Positions 25,732 through 35,031 of a DNA stretch of 64,000 bases are shown in pieces. This stretch comes from an uncultured SAR86 cluster bacterium (GTDB lineage Bacteria; Pseudomonadota; Gammaproteobacteria; Magnimaribacterales; D2472): NCBI GenBank assembly GCA_902601475.1, contig CACKNK010000003.1:60340-124339 (forward strand). Direction: 5' to 3'. Positions within the stretch are counted from its first letter, which is position 1. Each line of letters begins with the position of its first letter. The translations under genes were made by a program, and so were the position numbers. Below the pieces are notes generated by a model. It saw only the letters and a program-made list of their open reading frames with translations. It did not search any database and was not told the origin of the DNA.

Positions 25732-28128
25732 CTAACAGCCCTTAATGCTTTTTTCAGAGAAGTTAGATTTAATCTTGACCGTATGAATCTTAAAGTCAGT
25801 AGCCTCTGGAGAAAGGAACATTGATCTTATAGTGAGCTTAGATCTATCAAAACCCTGTATGTCAAAACATGAGAATGGAATATTTTTCGTTTCCCAATCA
25901 CCTGAAAACTTACCTAAATCCACTGTTGCCTGACAGGAATCTCCGCACCCAACATTTAAATATATCGGTGCTGAATTATCTGAGCTCATTACCACTTCAA
26001 GGTAGGGGTTTTCTAAATACAGTAAGTTAAGAGGCTCTCCTGTGATCCCAAAACCTGAAAGACCATCTTCTTTATATTCAATAAGCTTACTATCATCTTG
26101 TTTTTTGTATTGAAATAAAGATGTCTGAACTGAGCCATTTTGCATTGCAAATGGGTTTTCTTCGATAAATTCAACCTTTCCTCTGCTTGAAACAAACTCC
26201 TTGTTTGTATCAAGTGCCTGGCCCCTAAAAACTTCAAACTCATTTGGTAAATTATCTTCATCCATTATTGGTATATATGGCACATTTAATTGTGAGGAAT
26301 AATCTAGTCCGTACCCAAAAGCAAAAAGTGGATCATAATTATCGTCCCCTACATTTAAAGTTGACTGAAACTTATTTTTTGGCCATGAAAATGTGAGTCT
26401 TCCAAGAAAATCAGAATTTACCTTGCCATCTCTTTTAAATATGACTTCTGAAATTCCATCAACCTCAGAACCGGGCAACCACGCAGCAACAAATGCATCT
26501 GAAAGATTTAAATATTTATTCACAACTAAAGGCCTTCCACTAATAAAGATTGAAAGCACTGGGATATTATCTGTAGATACTTTTTCCAGTGCTTTTAAGT
26601 GCCCTGAATCATTTGCTTTAAAATCAACATTTGGAATATCACCAAAACCCTCTGCATAGGGCTCTTCTCCGAAAACACTTATCACAACATCTGGTTTTTT
26701 AGCAAATGTGCCATTTTTAGAAAATTCAACAGTCCCTCCAGCATCTTTTACAAAGGCCTGAATACTCTGATAAATTGACCTTACATTTGGGAAATCAGAG
26801 TTCTTGTTGTTTTTTCCTTGCCAATCGAGAGTCCAACCACCCGTTTGGTATCTAATCTCCTGAGCTGCTGCGCCAATAACACCAATCTTCAAGCTTGGGT
26901 TAAGAGGCAAAAGATTATTATTATTTTTAAGCAGAACCAAAGATTCTCTTACCGCCTGTCTTGCAATATCTCTGTGAGAATCTTTTCCAAGATAGTTTTC
27001 CTTAAATTCATGAGGCTTCCTACCTCCAAATAATCCCAAGCGGAGCTTTACTTCTAAAATTTTTCTAACTGCATGATCAAGTCTTTCAGCTGAAATCTCT
27101 CCCGAGTTTACCTGTCTAATTAGGTTCCTATGAAGATTTTTCCAACTATCGGGTGCCATGTAGATATCAACACCTGCATTGAATGCCTCTGGACAGCTCT
27201 CGTTTGAACATCCCTTAACCTGACCATGACCATTCCAATCCCCAACAATAAAACCATCAAAACCCATTTCATTTTTAAGCAAGTCAGTTAGTAAACTCTT
27301 ATCACCATGCAATTTCTTACCCTGGAATGAGTTAAAACTAGACATGATGGTTTGAGTGCAAGCATCAATTGCTGGTGTATATGGAGAAACATGCATAGAA
27401 TAAAACTCCTCTTTTGAAAGCCTCACATCACCCTGATCAATACCATCAAAGGTTCCACCATCACCTGCAAAGTGCTTTGATGTGGCTAAAATATGATTCT
27501 TATCTAAGAATTTATCGCCCTCACCCTGCAACCCTTTTACAAAGGCACTGCCAAGCTGACCAACTAACTCAGGCTCTTCAGCAAAACCCTCGTAAGTTCT
27601 TCCCCATCGATCATTTCTTGGAACAGATAGCGCAGGTGCAAACGTCCATACGACTCCAGTTGATAAAACCTCCAATGCAACAGCAGATCCAATTTGTTTC
27701 ATTAGTTCAGGATTCCTTGTAGCTCCAAGACCAATATTATGAGGAAATATTGTTGCTCCAATTAAGTTATTATGTCCGTGGACAGCGTCTGTGCCCCAAA
27801 TAAATGGTATTTTTACTCCACCAACACTCGGGGATGCTTCATAGAAAGCTTTGGAAAGCTCTTTCCATTGATCAGCGGATGCATATTGATTCTTATAAGG
27901 TGAGGTATTACCGCCATTTAATACAGAACCCAATCGATACCTTTCTAAATCCCTGGGAGTTACAAAATCCAAGTCCCCTTGAACTATTTGGCCAACTTTA
28001 TCCTCAACCGTCATTTTATTGATAAGTGAATTTATAAAGATTTTATCTTCGTTGGATGTATCAAAGCATTGATCTGCAAGAACAACCCCTGAAACAAAGG
28101 TTAATAAAAATAATTTTCTTAAACTCAT
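25732..28128 (-). CDS. glycoside hydrolase family 3, exported beta-glucosidase / exo-glucanase
   Basis: A 798-residue GH3 enzyme with signal peptide (cleavage near ADQC). The (beta/alpha)8 domain carries KHFAGDGG (218-225) and the nucleophile D297 in GFIVGDWNG. The C-terminal domain follows LLKNNNNLLPLNPSLKIGVIG. A further C-terminal region of ~160 residues, with paired cysteines (GCGDSCQ, SCFD), looks like an added carbohydrate-binding module. It would release glucose from beta-glucans in the periplasm. It lies downstream of the TonB receptor gene on the same strand, separated by a terminator, so receptor and hydrolase levels may differ. Confidence 0.92.
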   Translation of the reverse strand: MSLRKLFLLTFVSGVVLADQCFDTSNEDKIFINSLINKMTVEDKVGQIVQGDLDFVTPRDLERYRLGSVLNGGNTSPYKNQYASADQWKELSKAFYEASPSVGGVKIPFIWGTDAVHGHNNLIGATIFPHNIGLGATRNPELMKQIGSAVALEVLSTGVVWTFAPALSVPRNDRWGRTYEGFAEEPELVGQLGSAFVKGLQGEGDKFLDKNHILATSKHFAGDGGTFDGIDQGDVRLSKEEFYSMHVSPYTPAIDACTQTIMSSFNSFQGKKLHGDKSLLTDLLKNEMGFDGFIVGDWNGHGQVKGCSNESCPEAFNAGVDIYMAPDSWKNLHRNLIRQVNSGEISAERLDHAVRKILEVKLRLGLFGGRKPHEFKENYLGKDSHRDIARQAVRESLVLLKNNNNLLPLNPSLKIGVIGAAAQEIRYQTGGWTLDWQGKNNKNSDFPNVRSIYQSIQAFVKDAGGTVEFSKNGTFAKKPDVVISVFGEEPYAEGFGDIPNVDFKANDSGHLKALEKVSTDNIPVLSIFISGRPLVVNKYLNLSDAFVAAWLPGSEVDGISEVIFKRDGKVNSDFLGRLTFSWPKNKFQSTLNVGDDNYDPLFAFGYGLDYSSQLNVPYIPIMDEDNLPNEFEVFRGQALDTNKEFVSSRGKVEFIEENPFAMQNGSVQTSLFQYKKQDDSKLIEYKEDGLSGFGITGEPLNLLYLENPYLEVVMSSDNSAPIYLNVGCGDSCQATVDLGKFSGDWETKNIPFSCFDIQGFDRSKLTIRSMFLSPEATDFKIHTVKIKSNFSEKSIKGC

Positions 28129-28143
28129 AAATTCCTCTCTTAT

Positions 28144-28175
28144 AAAAAAAACAAAGCGCTAAAAAGCGCTTTGTT
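28144..28175 (-). terminator. rho-independent terminator after the TonB receptor gene
   Basis: On the minus strand an 11-bp stem (AACAAAGCGCT and its complement, plus positions 28150-28160 and 28165-28175) with a 4-base loop is followed by a run of seven T. It sits between the receptor stop at 28196 and the GH3 start at 28128, so it should attenuate read-through into GH3. Confidence 0.85.
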
Positions 28176-28195
28176 AGTTTAAAGTAAGTTCAATC

Positions 28196-31006
28196 TTACC
28201 AATAATACCCTACTCTGATTCCGTATTGTCTTGGAGCTGAGTAAGAACCTCTTGGTTGACCAGCTTCAACAGCTCTAAACCAAGCAATTTCCTCATCTTC
28301 AAGGTTATATACAAAAGCCTGAGCATACCAGCTTGCATTGCCAGCTGGTCTGTAGGTAAGAACAAAATCAATCATGTGCCATGAGTCTCTGTTATCACCG
28401 AACTGCTCAACCGGATCAGCAAAGTATCCTGGAAGATCAACATAATCTCCATTGCCTGAGAAACCAGTACCATAACCACCAGCATCGTTAACATGCTTGT
28501 CGGCATTCCATATTGAAAGGTAGTCTTCTGATTGCCAATGAACTTTTACAGATGGAACTAGCTGACCATAAGCACCAAGGTTGAATGTATGCTCGTAGTT
28601 AAGAGTTACAGCAACATCGGGTGAGTATGGGGCTTCATTGCCCTTCAAGTTCACAGCATTTTCAGGAACATTTGCAATAGATTGTGCATAGTCTGCTCTA
28701 CCGAATTGAGCATCTTGTCCGTAGTACCATTGAGTAATGTAATCATCAACAACTTCTGTATCCATAAAAGTAGCCCAACCAGAAAGTCTGCCACCCTCAT
28801 AGGCAATCCAATCAAATTCTAATTCAAGTCCACTCATTTCTTGCTTACCAAAGTTTTGAGTACCCCAAATAGTTACAATATTTTGAACTTCTTCGACTTG
28901 CTCTGTTTCTCTGTTGTATTCAGTAGCAGTTACAACATCCACAGGAACGTTACCTGTGAACTGCTTACCGTCATACTCGGTAAAGTAGTAGTTAGCTGAA
29001 AAATTAAGAGTATTGTTTAAGAATCTTCCCTTATAACCAATTTCAGCAGTAATCGCTTCTTCTGGGCCATAAGATGTATTCACAACTGAACCAGGTCCTT
29101 CAGGATGCAATGTTGTTTCACCCCTTACATATACGTCTGTAATACTTCCTGATTTAAAACCGGTTGCTACATAACCATAAACAAAAGCGTTATCGCTTAC
29201 ATCATAATCAAGGCCTAGTCTCCAGTCAGTGCTATCGTAACTTGCAGCAACATCATTTGAAGTACTTTGAACCATACAGCCAGTTCCGCCAAAGTAAGGA
29301 CCGCCGCCGTATGGGCCGCCGCCAGCTTCACAATTAACGCCAGCATATTGGCCACCTGCTATATGAAAATTAGGTGCTAGAGCATTTAGGTTAGGCAAGA
29401 AAGAGAATCTGTTGCCCCAAATTTCTGTAGATGGAAAACAGCTATTCCAAACTGAGCAAGACCAGTTTTTTCCACCAACATCAGATTTTTCATCTTCTGT
29501 GTACCTAATACCAATGGTTCCAAATAACTTGTCATTTATTTTATAGGTCGCTTGACCAAAAACTGCCGTAGATTCAATCTCTCTGTTAGGTTGATCAAAA
29601 ATGTCATCGCCATTAAATGTTGCTGAGAAAAATGCAAGCATATCGTTATCCTCTTTCATGTAGAAAGCACCAATAACCCATGCAAGGTCTTCAGATTTAT
29701 TTTTTAATTCCACATCAAGAACTGTTGACTTAGCTGTATAGTCCTCGATTACAAAAGTCATATTGTAGCCAGCATTTGCTGCGCCATCGATATCAAACTG
29801 TGAGTATTGATCTAATACTTGGCTACCTAATTTCGCACTTAGTTCATAGTCCCCTAGATCTTTGTTATAGATAACTCTTAGTGAGTCAATGTTCATTGAA
29901 ATTTTTCCTGGAACGTTGACATACGCTGTATATCTATCTTCTGTTCCTTGGAGGTCGGTACAGGTATTTGCTGGATAAACTGCTGGATCTCCCATCAATC
30001 TTCCAGTTCTATTTCTCATCTGCTCACAAGAATACACATTAGTCCAACCGGCACCATCATCGTTGTACCTCTCGACTGAAACGTTTAAATCACTTGTTTC
30101 ATCAATCACATAAAGTGCTGATAATCTGAATGCGCTGTTATCAATATTGTTATAAAAATCTTCAGGATCAGCCTTTACTTTAGTCTGGGGAAGACCTAAT
30201 TGCCAACCTGGATCAGCCCAGCATCCAGCTTGCCAGCTTTGACAACCAAGATACCACTGATAATCAGTACCAGTCACTTTCTGCGATTGATCTGTAATAG
30301 GAGTGTATTGTGCTCTGACACTATCTGGCACCCATCTCCAATCTGGCTGTGAACCATCATAATAACCAGTTAAATATGAATCTTTAGTTTCATCCATAAA
30401 TGCAAATCTAAGAGCAAATCTGTCATTAATTGGTAGATTGTAATGACCTCTAATTGCTTCCTGATTGAACCTACCTCTTTCCAAGGTTACCGAACCACCT
30501 TGGACTTCTAAATTAGGTTTAGCAGTAATAATATTTAAAGTTCCAACAATTGAGTTTCTACCATATAAAGTTCCTTGAGGCCCTCTGAGTAATTCAGCTC
30601 TTTCTAAATCAAACATCAAAGCTGCCGCAGCTTGAGGCCTTGGAGCATAGATACCATCAACGTGAATACCAACAGCAGGGTCACCTACCTCAGTCACGTT
30701 ATTAGATCTCACACCTCTTAAAGTAATAATAGGTGCGTTTGTATCTGTAGAATTTTGAATCGATAAACCAGGAATTGCATAACTTAAATCTTTAATATTA
30801 GATAAGCCATATTTAACGAGGTCTTCATCCGTAATTGCTGATATCGCAAGCGGAGTATCCATAATATCTGTTTCTCTTCTGGTTGCAGTAACCACAACGG
30901 TTTCAATCTCATCTACAGATTCATCTGAAGCTGTGTCTTGAGCAAAAACTTGTGGAACTGATAGAAGAAAAACACCAAAAATTGTGGTTAATTTTCTAAA
31001 ACTCAT
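28196..31006 (-). CDS. TonB-dependent outer-membrane receptor (glycan locus)
   Basis: A 936-residue receptor with signal peptide, TonB box near IETVVVTATR, plug domain (SNIKDLSYAIPGLSIQ through LLRGPQGTLYGRNSIVGTLN, about residues 60-170) and a 22-strand-type barrel ending in RQYGIRVGYYW with a terminal aromatic. Cysteine pairs in extracellular-loop regions (CQSWQAGC, CEAGGGPYGGGPYFGGTGC) suggest disulfide-closed loops. It probably imports oligosaccharides cut from glucans, given neighbouring GH3, glucokinase, SGLT and LacI genes. A LacI-type inverted repeat lies 18 bases before the ATG. Confidence 0.93.
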   Translation of the reverse strand: MSFRKLTTIFGVFLLSVPQVFAQDTASDESVDEIETVVVTATRRETDIMDTPLAISAITDEDLVKYGLSNIKDLSYAIPGLSIQNSTDTNAPIITLRGVRSNNVTEVGDPAVGIHVDGIYAPRPQAAAALMFDLERAELLRGPQGTLYGRNSIVGTLNIITAKPNLEVQGGSVTLERGRFNQEAIRGHYNLPINDRFALRFAFMDETKDSYLTGYYDGSQPDWRWVPDSVRAQYTPITDQSQKVTGTDYQWYLGCQSWQAGCWADPGWQLGLPQTKVKADPEDFYNNIDNSAFRLSALYVIDETSDLNVSVERYNDDGAGWTNVYSCEQMRNRTGRLMGDPAVYPANTCTDLQGTEDRYTAYVNVPGKISMNIDSLRVIYNKDLGDYELSAKLGSQVLDQYSQFDIDGAANAGYNMTFVIEDYTAKSTVLDVELKNKSEDLAWVIGAFYMKEDNDMLAFFSATFNGDDIFDQPNREIESTAVFGQATYKINDKLFGTIGIRYTEDEKSDVGGKNWSCSVWNSCFPSTEIWGNRFSFLPNLNALAPNFHIAGGQYAGVNCEAGGGPYGGGPYFGGTGCMVQSTSNDVAASYDSTDWRLGLDYDVSDNAFVYGYVATGFKSGSITDVYVRGETTLHPEGPGSVVNTSYGPEEAITAEIGYKGRFLNNTLNFSANYYFTEYDGKQFTGNVPVDVVTATEYNRETEQVEEVQNIVTIWGTQNFGKQEMSGLELEFDWIAYEGGRLSGWATFMDTEVVDDYITQWYYGQDAQFGRADYAQSIANVPENAVNLKGNEAPYSPDVAVTLNYEHTFNLGAYGQLVPSVKVHWQSEDYLSIWNADKHVNDAGGYGTGFSGNGDYVDLPGYFADPVEQFGDNRDSWHMIDFVLTYRPAGNASWYAQAFVYNLEDEEIAWFRAVEAGQPRGSYSAPRQYGIRVGYYW

Positions 31007-31024
31007 ATTCTTTTCCCCTGAATA

Positions 31025-31040
31025 ATGACAATGTTGTCAT
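31025..31040. promoter_or_regulatory. candidate LacI-family operator upstream of the TonB receptor
   Basis: ATGACAA-TG-TTGTCAT: perfect 7-bp arms around a 2-base centre, the usual shape of LacI-family operators. It lies 19-34 bases before the receptor ATG, overlapping the likely promoter or leader. Related half-sites occur next to the lacI-type gene at 33633 and 33678. Confidence 0.6.
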
Positions 31041-31100
31041 AAAATTATATCATTTTATCAAAATGCATGTAAGTAATTAAAAACTTGTGCACAACATTAT

Positions 31101-32045
31101 TTAGCTTCTTAACTTATCTGATAAAAAAGCTAAATTTCCATGCAAGCAAGTCATCTGTTTCTGAATAATCCCTATAGGGATTTCAGATAATAAATCGACA
31201 TGCGTTGATCTCCTATTTCTTAAAAAATTTTTCTTAAAATTTTCAGAACAAATAAATTCTTGAAGCGATCTGGCTAGGCCTCCAGCTAGAAAAATTCCTC
31301 TTCCAGGCAAATAAGTCAGAGCTAGCTCTGATAAAAGATATGCCATTGAGTCAATAAATAATTCAATAGTTTCTTTGGCAAATCTATCTTTATCTCTACA
31401 TAGCTCAATAATTTCTTCAGGTGATTTATTGTCTGAAGCTAGATGAGAATAAATTCTCTCAATACCCTTTCCGGAAATTAAATCTTCAACAACATTAAAA
31501 TTATTAGGGTCATCTATATCAATACCTTTTAATAGACCACTTAACATACTACTTGTATTTCCTACCTCAGTGGGCAGAACCATATTATCGTCTATTACAA
31601 TTGCAGCACCTAAACCAGTACCTGGACCAATCATCAAGGCTACATTATTAAATGAAGAACCATCGTTTATGAAATTTATATCTTCGTTATTAAATAGTCT
31701 TAGACTATGGCCAATTGATTCCCAGTCATTAAGTATTTCACAAGTATCAATATCAAATTTATTTAGAATGTCTTTCTCATTAATTTTAAAATCTCGATTT
31801 GTCATAGTGATCGAATTATTAAGTTTTGGTCCTGCAACTGATATTACTAAATGCCTAACATCAGGATCTTCACTTAAATATGCTTTTACTAAGGAATCGA
31901 AATCCTTTAAACAACTAATGCTTTTTTTAAGTGGATCATGCAGTTTTTTATCACCAATATAAGCTTTGCATGTCCTTATGTTGGTGCCGCCAATATCAAT
32001 AAGTAGAGCCTTTTCTTTACTATTTTTAGTTGGATTAATTACCAT
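31101..32045 (-). CDS. glk: glucokinase (Glk family)
   Basis: A 314-residue kinase with the phosphate-1 motif LLIDIGGTNIRT at residues 15-25 and GPGTGLGAA mid-protein; layout and length match the Escherichia coli-type glucokinase family rather than ROK proteins (no CXCGXXGC zinc motif). It phosphorylates glucose entering through the adjacent symporter. It overlaps the SGLT gene by 7 bases, so the two are co-translated. Glucose-specific PTS genes are absent nearby, consistent with Na+-driven uptake followed by kinase trapping. Confidence 0.88.
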   Translation of the reverse strand: MVINPTKNSKEKALLIDIGGTNIRTCKAYIGDKKLHDPLKKSISCLKDFDSLVKAYLSEDPDVRHLVISVAGPKLNNSITMTNRDFKINEKDILNKFDIDTCEILNDWESIGHSLRLFNNEDINFINDGSSFNNVALMIGPGTGLGAAIVIDDNMVLPTEVGNTSSMLSGLLKGIDIDDPNNFNVVEDLISGKGIERIYSHLASDNKSPEEIIELCRDKDRFAKETIELFIDSMAYLLSELALTYLPGRGIFLAGGLARSLQEFICSENFKKNFLRNRRSTHVDLLSEIPIGIIQKQMTCLHGNLAFLSDKLRS

Positions 32046-33604
32046 AAAAGTAAATAAATTATGAACAGAATTAAAATAATTGATCCTGTTCCAATGTTAA
32101 AAGAACTCTCAGTTTTAAAACTGATCCCATTAATGTCAATTGCTTTCTCTTGATTTCGATAGCCTTGTAGCAGAGCTGTCATATAGCAACTCAATCCAGA
32201 GAAAATAAATACTACTCCCATTCTATGAATGAAAGGGTAGTCGGGAAATACAAAGAAAATACCCAAAGACAGAAAAAGTGAAACGATGGCAGCAACAAGA
32301 ACACTTAAAGTGGTAGCTTTTTTCCAAAACAATGCAACTAAAAATATAACTAAAATTCCAGGCGTAAAAAACCCTGTGAAATTTTGGATATATTGAAATG
32401 CTGATTCCATGCTTCCCAACAAGGGTTGTGCGCAAAAAACAGCAATAACAAGAGAAACCCATGCAACATTTCTTCCAATATTCACCAACTTTTGCTCAGA
32501 TGCCTTTTTGAAAGCAAAACTTCTATATACATCCATGGTAAAAATTGTACTAATACTGTTTGTCATAGATGCTAAAGAAGAGACTATTGCAGCAACTAAT
32601 GCTGCGAATGTTAATCCTAAAATCCCATTTGGCAATAAAGACATCATCATTGGGTAGGCTTGATCAGATTTTTCAAGATCAGGATAAATAATTACTGCAC
32701 AGATTCCGGGTAAAACAACAACAAGAGGCATAAGTAGTTTTAAAAATGCTGCAAACATGACGCCCTTTTGAGCCTCAGGCAATGATTTAGCTCCCAGTGC
32801 CCTTTGAGTTATGTACTGATTAAAACCCCAGTATGCAAAATGGGCAATCCACAATCCTCCAACAAGAACCCAAACTCCAGGCAGGTCACTATAAGCTGGG
32901 TTATCCTTAGAAAGAATCATATCGAATTTTTCAGGAATTCTTGCATAAACCTCTGAGAAACCTGCGATAAAACCTTGATTATCTGAGATCTGAACCAGTG
33001 CAATATAGGAAACAGCTAGTCCACCAAAAATAAGAAGAGCTACCTGAATAATGTCCGTCATAGCAACTGCCCTTAATCCACCCCATAATGAGTAAGCCAA
33101 CGACAAAGAAGCTAAAAAAACTAGACCATAAAATAAGTCAAAACCTGTTAGCGAATTAATTGCCAGTGATCCTAACCAAAGAACACTAGTTAAATTAATA
33201 AAAATATAAACTGCTAGCCAAAAGAATGACAAAACTAGGCTGACACGCTTATCAAAGCGCTGTTCAAGAAATTGTGGCATCGTATAGATTTTTTTCTCTA
33301 AAAATAATGGCAAAAAGTACTTTGCCATCACTATCAATGCAATTGCAGCAGTCAACTCATAAGTTGCAATAGCCATGCCAACAACAAAGCCTTGGCCGGA
33401 CATTCCAATAATCTGCTCTGCAGATATATTCGCAGCAATCAATGATGCTCCAATAGCCCACCATGGCAATGACCTTCCAGCCAAAAAGTAATCTTCAGAA
33501 GTCTTTACTGATCCCGAAACCCCTCTAGATACATACTGAGCAATTGAAATAATTACTGCGCAATATATGCCAAGAATTAAAAAATCTAAATTATTAAAGT
33601 ACAA
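32039..33604 (-). CDS. sodium/glucose-type SSS symporter (SGLT-like)
   Basis: A 521-residue permease with about 14 membrane segments. SLPWWAIGASLIAANISAEQ and SGQGFVVGMAIATYEL match the first core helices of vSGLT-type sugar symporters, and the helix-ending AFLKLLMPLVVVLPGICA is typical. It likely imports glucose or galactose with Na+. It is divergent from the LacI-type regulator, with two candidate operators in the 94-base gap, and overlaps glk by 7 bases. Confidence 0.88.
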   Translation of the reverse strand: MYFNNLDFLILGIYCAVIISIAQYVSRGVSGSVKTSEDYFLAGRSLPWWAIGASLIAANISAEQIIGMSGQGFVVGMAIATYELTAAIALIVMAKYFLPLFLEKKIYTMPQFLEQRFDKRVSLVLSFFWLAVYIFINLTSVLWLGSLAINSLTGFDLFYGLVFLASLSLAYSLWGGLRAVAMTDIIQVALLIFGGLAVSYIALVQISDNQGFIAGFSEVYARIPEKFDMILSKDNPAYSDLPGVWVLVGGLWIAHFAYWGFNQYITQRALGAKSLPEAQKGVMFAAFLKLLMPLVVVLPGICAVIIYPDLEKSDQAYPMMMSLLPNGILGLTFAALVAAIVSSLASMTNSISTIFTMDVYRSFAFKKASEQKLVNIGRNVAWVSLVIAVFCAQPLLGSMESAFQYIQNFTGFFTPGILVIFLVALFWKKATTLSVLVAAIVSLFLSLGIFFVFPDYPFIHRMGVVFIFSGLSCYMTALLQGYRNQEKAIDINGISFKTESSFNIGTGSIILILFIIYLLLW

Positions 33605-33632
33605 ATTTCATCCTTAAAAAACGGTATAAAAT

Positions 33633-33646
33633 AGATATCGTTGTCA
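33633..33646. promoter_or_regulatory. candidate LacI-type operator, symporter side
   Basis: AGATATCGTTGTCA matches the receptor-promoter site at 10 of 14 positions, with a full right half-site CGTTGTCA. It lies 29-42 bases before the symporter ATG on the minus strand. Confidence 0.45.
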
Positions 33647-33677
33647 AAGTATGTAAATTAGCATTAAATAGTATGAT

Positions 33678-33691
33678 TAACAACGTAATGA
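33678..33691. promoter_or_regulatory. candidate LacI-type operator, regulator side
   Basis: On the minus strand this reads TCATTACGTTGTTA, with the ACGTTGT core of the other two sites. It ends 7 bases before the lacI-type ATG, fitting autoregulation. It is weaker than the receptor site. Confidence 0.4.
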
Positions 33692-33698
33692 AAAAATA

Positions 33699-34709
33699 AT
33701 GTCGGTTACCATAAAAGATGTATCAAATCATGCAAGTGTCTCAATTAAGACCGTATCAAGAGTTATTAATAATGAAAAAAATGTTGCAGAAGCAACGAAA
33801 TCTAAAGTCTTAGCATCTATTAAAAAGCTGGGTTTTAAGCCAAATAAAAGTGCACAAAGCCTAAGGTCAAAAAGATCTTATATGATTGCTTTGTTGTATG
33901 ACAATCCAAATAAATCTTATCTAGCTGATATTCAAAATGGAATTCTTCAAGTCTGTAAAAAAACAGGATATAACTTAGTTCTTCAAGAATGCGACTATGA
34001 AGATAAAAACCTTTCAAATTCAATTATTAATTTTATAGAGGATTTTAAAATTGATGGTCTTGTAGTGACTCCTCCTCTTAGTGATATGGATGATTTTCTT
34101 AGCAACTTGGAGCAGGCAAATATCCACTATTCCATTATTGCTCCAAGTACCAAGAAAGTTTCTTCACCATATGTATCCTCAAATGATTATGATGCAAGTT
34201 ATGAAATGACTGAAAAAATTATTAGTCTTGGTCATAAGAAAATTGGTTTCGTAAAAGGGCATGCAATGCACTCAGCATCAAGTCTAAGATTTAATGGATT
34301 TATTAACGCGATGGATGATTATTCACTTAATAGAAATTTTGATTGGATTATTCAGGGGGATTTCTCATTTGAATCTGGTTTTCAAGCTGGGGAAAAAATA
34401 TTTTCGTCATCTGAACATCCAACTGCTATCTTTGCCAGTAATGATTCAATGGCAGCAGGAGTTATGAAGTCAGCTCAAATGAAAAAAATTCTTATTCCCG
34501 AAAAGCTTTCTATCGTAGGTTTTGATGATTCACCAACAGCAGAGCAAGTATGGCCTTCTTTATCTACCGTAAAGCAACCTGTTATCGAGATGGCTCTTCA
34601 TGCAGCAAAATTACTTATTGGTGAGTTTGATGGATTAACTGAAGAAACTGTTTCAAAGGAATTTCAATCAGAAATAATTATAAGAGAGTCTCTTAAAAAT
34701 TTAAATTAG
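33699..34709 (+). CDS. LacI-family transcriptional regulator
   Basis: A 336-residue repressor with the N-terminal helix-turn-helix VTIKDVSNHASVSIKTVSRV (residues 3-22), the hinge KLGFKPNKSAQSLRSKRS and a periplasmic-binding-protein-like effector domain ending in VGFDDSPTAEQVWPSLSTV. It is divergent from the symporter/glucokinase operon and probably senses a sugar and controls that operon, the TonB receptor and itself through the three sites described. The message has no clear ribosome-binding site and a short leader. Confidence 0.92.
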   Translation: MSVTIKDVSNHASVSIKTVSRVINNEKNVAEATKSKVLASIKKLGFKPNKSAQSLRSKRSYMIALLYDNPNKSYLADIQNGILQVCKKTGYNLVLQECDYEDKNLSNSIINFIEDFKIDGLVVTPPLSDMDDFLSNLEQANIHYSIIAPSTKKVSSPYVSSNDYDASYEMTEKIISLGHKKIGFVKGHAMHSASSLRFNGFINAMDDYSLNRNFDWIIQGDFSFESGFQAGEKIFSSSEHPTAIFASNDSMAAGVMKSAQMKKILIPEKLSIVGFDDSPTAEQVWPSLSTVKQPVIEMALHAAKLLIGEFDGLTEETVSKEFQSEIIIRESLKNLN

Positions 34710-34744
34710 AGGGATTAATGAATGATTGTTAAGACAAAATGGAC

Positions 34745-35031
34745 AAAAAAAACAGAGCCGAGGCTCTGTCTTCTAATCCGAGTTTCGAAGGGGTCTTAAG
34801 TGAGATTCTCTTAAGCTCCTTGAGGATTCTCTCTTTTCCTCTTGGTGGGTTATAAAGCTATTTTTTATCGTTAACTCTTTATAACGCTTTCGCCCTTCGG
34901 ACTCTTCCTTTCGATTCTCTCTAGTTCTCCGTCTGCAGTTGGTCCCTAGTCGGTTTCGTTAGGTAAGATTTATATTACTCCTCTCATACAAATCGTCAAG
35001 AGGTTTTTTAAAAAAAGTTTAAGTTTTTTTA
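34745..35031. repeat. 287-bp perfect direct repeat, copy A
   Basis: Base-for-base identical to 42341-42627 (constant offset 7596, no indels seen). It carries a promoter-like region, a structured transcript and a terminator on the minus strand. It begins right after the stop codon of the GH2 gene and fills the gap to the LacI-type gene. No terminal inverted repeats beyond A/T runs and no target-site duplication were seen. Confidence 0.95.
34746..34965 (-). ncRNA. predicted structured small RNA, copy A (~220 nt)
   Basis: On the minus strand TTGACG (34994-34999), a 16-base spacer and TAATAT (34972-34977) predict a start near 34965. The transcript would end with a terminator stem ACAGAGC/GCTCTGT followed by eight T at 34745-34752. 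Inside, a 9-bp stem GTTATAAAG/CTTTATAAC, a CTTAAG/CTTAAG stem, GAGGA/TCCTC and a GC-GAAA-GC tetraloop are visible. There are six GGA triplets, but several fall in stems. No long reading frame or tRNA-like end is present. I do not recognise it as 6S RNA, RNase P RNA, SRP RNA or tmRNA. Confidence 0.65.

Noticed and set aside
26013..28022. Several 70-100 codon frames opposite or in alternative frames of the GH3 gene
   Set aside because: All are inside GH3 with its catalytic residues. The peptides show no motif and have odd composition.
34745..35031. The 287-bp repeat as an insertion sequence or MITE end
   Set aside because: The ends are only A/T runs, with no terminal inverted repeat, target-site duplication or transposase. 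The promoter-stem-terminator layout fits an RNA gene better, though a mobile origin is not excluded.
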